Assembly: GCF_016861655.1 (NCBI RefSeq)
Contig: NZ_BOLN01000003.1
Location: forward strand, 124,001 to 188,000
Direction: 5' to 3'
Source: Levilactobacillus lanxiensis
Lineage (GTDB): Bacteria; Bacillota; Bacilli; Lactobacillales; Lactobacillaceae
Length of the DNA stretch: 64,000 nucleotides
The notes under the pieces: generated by a model
Told to the model about the DNA's origin: nothing
The model's database searches: none
Seen by the model: the letters and a program-made list of their open reading frames with translations, nothing else
Translations under genes and position numbers: made by a program
Shown here: positions 60,507 to 64,000 of the stretch, piece by piece
Numbering within the stretch: position 1 is the first letter of the stretch
Layout of the letters: each line of letters opens with the position of its first letter

Positions 60507-62351
60507 ATGAGGATTCGTCTGATTGTGGCCGGCTTAATTGTGGGGCTGGGCAGTTTCGGTGGCGTCACAGCGACCGCGGCTAGCACCAGCACGCTGGCGA
60601 CACCGTACCGTGAGAGTGAATTAACCAATTTAAAAAATGTGAAACCCGTTTCTGGCAGTAAAACCGTGACGCTGGACCTGGTCCTCAACACGCGGAATAG
60701 CGCGCAGCTGACCAAGACCGCGTACGCCGTGAATACGTCGGGGAATAAGCAGTTCAAGGCTTACCTGACGCCCAAACAGTTCCGGCAAAAATTTGGACAG
60801 TCCACGACCACCACAAAACGTTTGGCCAAGTACTTCAAGTCACGCAAGTTTAAGGTCACAACCTTTAACGACGGCCTAATCATGCAGATCAAGGGGAGTA
60901 CGACGGCCGTGAACAAGACCTTCGCGACGAACCTGAAGACGGCCACTTATCACGGCAAGAAAATTCAGTTTTCTAAGAAGACGCCAAAGTTGCCAAGCAA
61001 CGTGGCTAAGCCCATCAAGGCCGTCGTCGGCATCACCAACCTGGCGAAGATGAGTAGCTTGGCGGATACGTCCAGCACCAGTTCCGACGGGCCAACCAGT
61101 GATGGTGCGCCGCAGAATTTCTTGAGTCAGTACAATGCGACGAACCTGGCCAAGGGCAATGATGGCAAAGGCCAAACGATTGGCATCATTAGCTTTAGCA
61201 AGGTCAACCAGAATGACATCACCCATTTCTGGTCTGAGGAAGGCGTTGCGTCGTCCGCCAGTCGCATCAGTGTGAAGACCACTGGCGGCATGAATATCTG
61301 GGGCAACGTCGATCCGGGAAACGAAGAGACTTCGCTAGACGTTGAACAGGCCGGGGCCATCGCGCCGAAAGCTAAGATTCGCGTGTACACGGCTTCTCTG
61401 AGTGACGTGGGTTGGCTCAATGCGTTTGCGACAGCCTTTGGTGAGAATCAGGCTAGTTCGTTGTCGTTGAGCTGGGGCCTATCCGAAGGTGTGCTCCAGA
61501 GCCTGAACAAGGAGCACCTGTTAACGCCACTTTATGGCAGCATCATGAACACGTTGCTGGCGCAGGGCGCGATTCAAGGAATCTCGACCTTTGCGGCAAG
61601 CGGGGACACCGGGGCCTATGGCGAAGAGCTCGACAGCCAGGGCAATACCAACGAAGGTATTTACGCCAACTTCCCTGCCAACAATCCGTGGGTCACGGCC
61701 ACCGGTGGGACCACGTTGCCAGTCTCTGGCACGCTGGCCAACGGCATCAAGGTCGACATCCCCAAGGAACGGACCTGGGGCGGCGACGAACTCTTTGGCG
61801 CCTACTTCCAAGATGAAGGCTTTTTCAAAAAGAATTCTGATTTGATGGACACGCTTCAGAGCGGCAGTGGCGGCGGTATTTCCGAACTGTACGCAACGCC
61901 GCAGTATCAAAAGGGCGTGTCTGGCGTGAACACCTATAACGCCCGCCAATACCTGACGGCGAGTGGGTTGCCACGAGAGAATCCGAGTTTGATCACCGGG
62001 ACGGCCAGCGGGCGAAACTTCCCAGACGTCGTGGCTGACGCCGATCCGTTGACGGGGTATGACGAATACACCAGCGCGGATGGTTGGGAACTGACCGGTG
62101 GGACCAGCGTCGTGGCACCGCAGTTTGCGGCGATGGCGGCCGTTATCAACAGTGGTCGCAGTAAGCGCATGGGACTGTGGAACCCGCAGCTGTACGCGCT
62201 GGCCCAGACCAGTCAGTCACCGTTTACCAAATTGGATTCGGCCACGAACAACGGGAATTTGTTCTACGTGGGGCAGCCGGGGAAGACTTATAACCAGGCG
62301 GCCGGCTTAGGTACCCTGGACTTTGACCAGTTAGCCAAGGTCTTCAAATAA
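60507..62351 (+). CDS. Secreted S53 (sedolisin) serine-carboxyl peptidase
   Basis: 614 residues: signal peptide to ~25 (ending TATAA), a pro-kumamolisin activation domain (~30-175, with LTPKQFRQKFGQS), and the S53 catalytic domain from ~200. The catalytic residues are E274 and D278 (NEETSLDVEQAGAIAP), D367 (FAASGDTG) and S534 (TGGTSVVAP). The calcium site lies near the C-terminus with PDVVADADP and GLGTLDF. S53 enzymes work at acid pH, fitting an acid-forming bacterium. ATG at 60507 has GGAGGGG six bases upstream; ATG at 60492 overlaps it. Lone gene followed by a family A repeat. Confidence 0.93.
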   Translation: MRIRLIVAGLIVGLGSFGGVTATAASTSTLATPYRESELTNLKNVKPVSGSKTVTLDLVLNTRNSAQLTKTAYAVNTSGNKQFKAYLTPKQFRQKFGQSTTTTKRLAKYFKSRKFKVTTFNDGLIMQIKGSTTAVNKTFATNLKTATYHGKKIQFSKKTPKLPSNVAKPIKAVVGITNLAKMSSLADTSSTSSDGPTSDGAPQNFLSQYNATNLAKGNDGKGQTIGIISFSKVNQNDITHFWSEEGVASSASRISVKTTGGMNIWGNVDPGNEETSLDVEQAGAIAPKAKIRVYTASLSDVGWLNAFATAFGENQASSLSLSWGLSEGVLQSLNKEHLLTPLYGSIMNTLLAQGAIQGISTFAASGDTGAYGEELDSQGNTNEGIYANFPANNPWVTATGGTTLPVSGTLANGIKVDIPKERTWGGDELFGAYFQDEGFFKKNSDLMDTLQSGSGGGISELYATPQYQKGVSGVNTYNARQYLTASGLPRENPSLITGTASGRNFPDVVADADPLTGYDEYTSADGWELTGGTSVVAPQFAAMAAVINSGRSKRMGLWNPQLYALAQTSQSPFTKLDSATNNGNLFYVGQPGKTYNQAAGLGTLDFDQLAKVFK

Positions 62352-62376
62352 CTGGGTTAAACTGGGTCTTATCATC

Positions 62377-62551
62377 GCCTCCGGGCTGGTGAAAATGGAC
62401 CGTGACGCTGTGGGCGCACGTCTGAAGCCTGAGAAGCGGTCTTCAGACTTACTTTGAGCCGAAAGTCACGTCTCAAAGATAGCAGTTACCTAAGCGGGAA
62501 ACCCGCTAAGGTAACTCCCACGGCTGAGCCCATTTTCACCAGCCCTGCGGC
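62377..62551 (+). repeat. Structured repeat family A, copy 4
   Basis: 175 bases, 25 bases after the sedolisin stop, sense orientation. Stems GGCTGGTGAAAATG/CATTTTCACCAGCC, GTCTGAAG/CTTCAGAC, CTTTGAG/CTCAAAG and AGTTACCTAAGCGGG/CCCGCTAAGGTAACT are all paired. Confidence 0.8.
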
Positions 62552-62621
62552 TGACACGGGTTCAACCCGCAAGTTTGTGGCCATGTGCTTCTTAATAATT
62601 AAGCATAAGCATCATAATCAA

Positions 62622-62660
62622 AGAGCAGCAGCTCACCCAAGTGGTGGACTGCTGCTTTTG
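62622..62660. terminator. Terminator-like hairpin
   Basis: AGCAGCAG pairs with CTGCTGCT around CTCACC/GGTGGA, then TTTTG. It lies between two opposed family A copies. Confidence 0.65.
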
Positions 62661-62732
62661 ATTTACATAGAAAGTAGATAATCGACGTCACTAACGCAAC
62701 GGATGTTGGTCGGATGGTTAACCACAATGTTA

Positions 62733-62901
62733 GCCGTGAGGGCGGTGAAAATAGCCTCAGCCGTGGGATTTCCTGTGTTCTTCAGGAAATGGTGACTTTG
62801 AGACGTGGTGTTGGCGGCTCAAAGCAAGTGGGAAGACCGAACCTCAGGCTTCCCGCGTCCTTCCCACCGCGTTCCAGCCTATTTTCACCGCCCGGTAAGG
62901 C
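62733..62901 (-). repeat. Structured repeat family A, copy 5
   Basis: 169 bases in reverse orientation, ending 11 bases after the stop of the reverse-strand surface protein gene (sense to it). Outer arms GGGCGGTGAAAATAG/CTATTTTCACCGCCC. Inner stems GGGAAG/CTTCCC, CTTTGAG/CTCAAAG and ATTTCCTG/CAGGAAAT. The most diverged copy, still fully paired. Confidence 0.8.
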
Positions 62902-62912
62902 GAATTAAACGA

Positions 62913-64000
62913 TTATTTAACCGTCTGAACCAATTTCTTGTTAGCAGTGACGTAGGTGCCGTTGGTGAGGACGAACCGGGTCGTCAGGTTGTGGGTCACG
63001 ATTTTCTTCACCTTGAGGACCTGGCCTTGACGGTAGTGGTGGCGCTTACCGGTCAGGGACTTTTTACTATAGGCGTTGACGCCGGCTTTGTTGATCACGG
63101 TGATCTTAGGTTGCTTCTTAGCGTAGTACACGCGAGCAGTGTAGCGGCTGTTGGCCGTGATATAACCGGTCTTGCCGGCGGTCTTACTGTGGTGGTTGAC
63201 GTCCTTCACGCGGTAACGTTTGACGCCGTTCTTGGATTTGGCATAGCCGGTGACGACAAACATCGGCCGGTTTTGCCGTGACTTTTTCGCGTACCACTGT
63301 TTACGGGCCTTTTTAGTGAAGGTGGCTGACCGATACAGGCCAATCTTCTTGGTGGCGTAAACCACTGTGCCCTTGGGAGCGACAACTGCGGCACCAGCGC
63401 CACTCGTCAGGACGGCCTGGTACACGTAGGTGACGGTCTGTGCCTGGCTGGTAAATTTACCAGTGGCGTTGGTTGGCGTCGTCTTTAAGGTGTAGTTGGC
63501 AATCTTCAACGCGGCACTCTGATAGCTCGCTCCCAGGTCACCCGTCAGCGTTTTGGCCGGGGCGACCGTCTTGCCAGTGGTATCGACGTAACGGACCGTC
63601 ACCGGTTGACTGGTCACGGGTTCTGGGTCGGGCGTTGGCTGCGGGTTGGGATTTGGTTCTGGTGTCGTAGTCGGTGGCAACAGGGCGTCATCGGAACTGA
63701 AAATTTTAAACTCGATGGCCATCAGAAGACCGCTGACTTGGTAGGTGCCATCCCCTTGTGGTATCAGGAAGTCAGCCATCGGTTGATTCATGGCACGTTC
63801 CGTTTCCGCTGCGGAGATTTCCGGGTTTAACTGGGTCAATTGTTCGTTGGTATACTGGCCTAGGTAGTTCGCTTGGATGAGACCAGGAAATGTATTTTCA
63901 TAGAGCATTTTTTGAATACGTGGGTCTTCAAAGTTTTCCTCTGTAGTAAAAATCTGGTCGTAGGTTCCCATAGTGCTATCAGGGGTCTCAATATTAACCA
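62913..64000 (-). CDS. Large surface protein, C-terminal part (MucBP plus DUF5776-like repeats)
   Basis: The frame is open to the right edge (about 362 codons). ATG at 63971 has no ribosome site and the frame continues upstream (VNIETPDSTMG), so the start is outside the window. From the visible part: an acidic segment, a Pro/Asn-rich linker (PNPNPQPTPDPEP), one MucBP-type repeat (VTVRYVDTTGKTVAPAKTL ... VTYVYQ), and a basic Lys/Tyr-rich end with repeats like RYRVKDVNHHSKTAGKTGYI, as in DUF5776 wall-binding domains. No LPxTG is present; the basic repeats could bind the wall non-covalently. An LRR part may lie outside the window. Confidence 0.82.
   Translation of the reverse strand, partial: VNIETPDSTMGTYDQIFTTEENFEDPRIQKMLYENTFPGLIQANYLGQYTNEQLTQLNPEISAAETERAMNQPMADFLIPQGDGTYQVSGLLMAIEFKIFSSDDALLPPTTTPEPNPNPQPTPDPEPVTSQPVTVRYVDTTGKTVAPAKTLTGDLGASYQSAALKIANYTLKTTPTNATGKFTSQAQTVTYVYQAVLTSGAGAAVVAPKGTVVYATKKIGLYRSATFTKKARKQWYAKKSRQNRPMFVVTGYAKSKNGVKRYRVKDVNHHSKTAGKTGYITANSRYTARVYYAKKQPKITVINKAGVNAYSKKSLTGKRHHYRQGQVLKVKKIVTHNLTTRFVLTNGTYVTANKKLVQTVK

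Overview
The window looks like chromosomal DNA of a heterofermentative lactobacillus, most like the Levilactobacillus (L. brevis) group. The evidence is a xylose cluster (xylR, xylA, xylB and two proton symporters of the XylT type), a KxYKxGKxW/LPxTG surface protein, T-box leaders, cre sites, an intermediate G+C that is high for lactobacilli, and strong AGGAGG ribosome sites. A parS-like site at the start of rarA and the guaC-purA/purB block fit a position not far from the replication origin, but this is inference.

Layout. 0-8 kb: broken-off nnrE, a MarR regulator, a tRNA-Arg, a membrane GGDEF protein, an HxlR regulator divergent from a D-2-hydroxyacid dehydrogenase, and a two-gene operon ending in a WYL regulator. 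8-17 kb: Mrr-type restriction protein, secreted GH20-like enzyme, orphan HicB-like protein, valine T-box plus brnQ, a MazG-like/GIY-YIG-helicase pair, and rarA. 17-30 kb: arsC, the xylose regulon, an LRR/MucBP surface protein facing xylR, and butA. 30-41 kb: housekeeping and stress genes, a PanA-like toxin-antitoxin pair of lower G+C, a K+ channel, and a tyrosine T-box in front of an NhaC-type antiporter. 41.6-44.1 kb: an unusual low-G+C array of duplicated small membrane proteins. 44-50 kb: mntR divergent from a tandemly duplicated mntH-usp module. 50-60 kb: CPBP protease, guaC-purA divergent from purB with PurBoxes, two Phd-like proteins, hydrolases and a phosphatase. 60-64 kb: a sedolisin protease and the end of a large MucBP/DUF5776-like surface protein.

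The genes of the xylose block work together. XylT transporters bring xylose in, XylA isomerises it and XylB phosphorylates it. XylR appears to act through a shared operator, GTTGGTT-N9-AACYAAC, in front of xylA and both transporters, next to cre sites. Amino acid transport is read out by two T-boxes (Val for brnQ, Tyr for the NhaC homologue). Manganese transport is controlled by an MntR box in front of mntR and the first mntH.

The most unexpected content is non-coding. Three unrelated families of roughly 150-190 bp structured repeats (called A, B and C here; ten full or partial copies in 64 kb) keep base pairing while stem sequences change, and most lie a few bases after a stop codon in the sense direction. 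I do not recognise them. No insertion sequence, prophage, CRISPR array or rRNA was seen.
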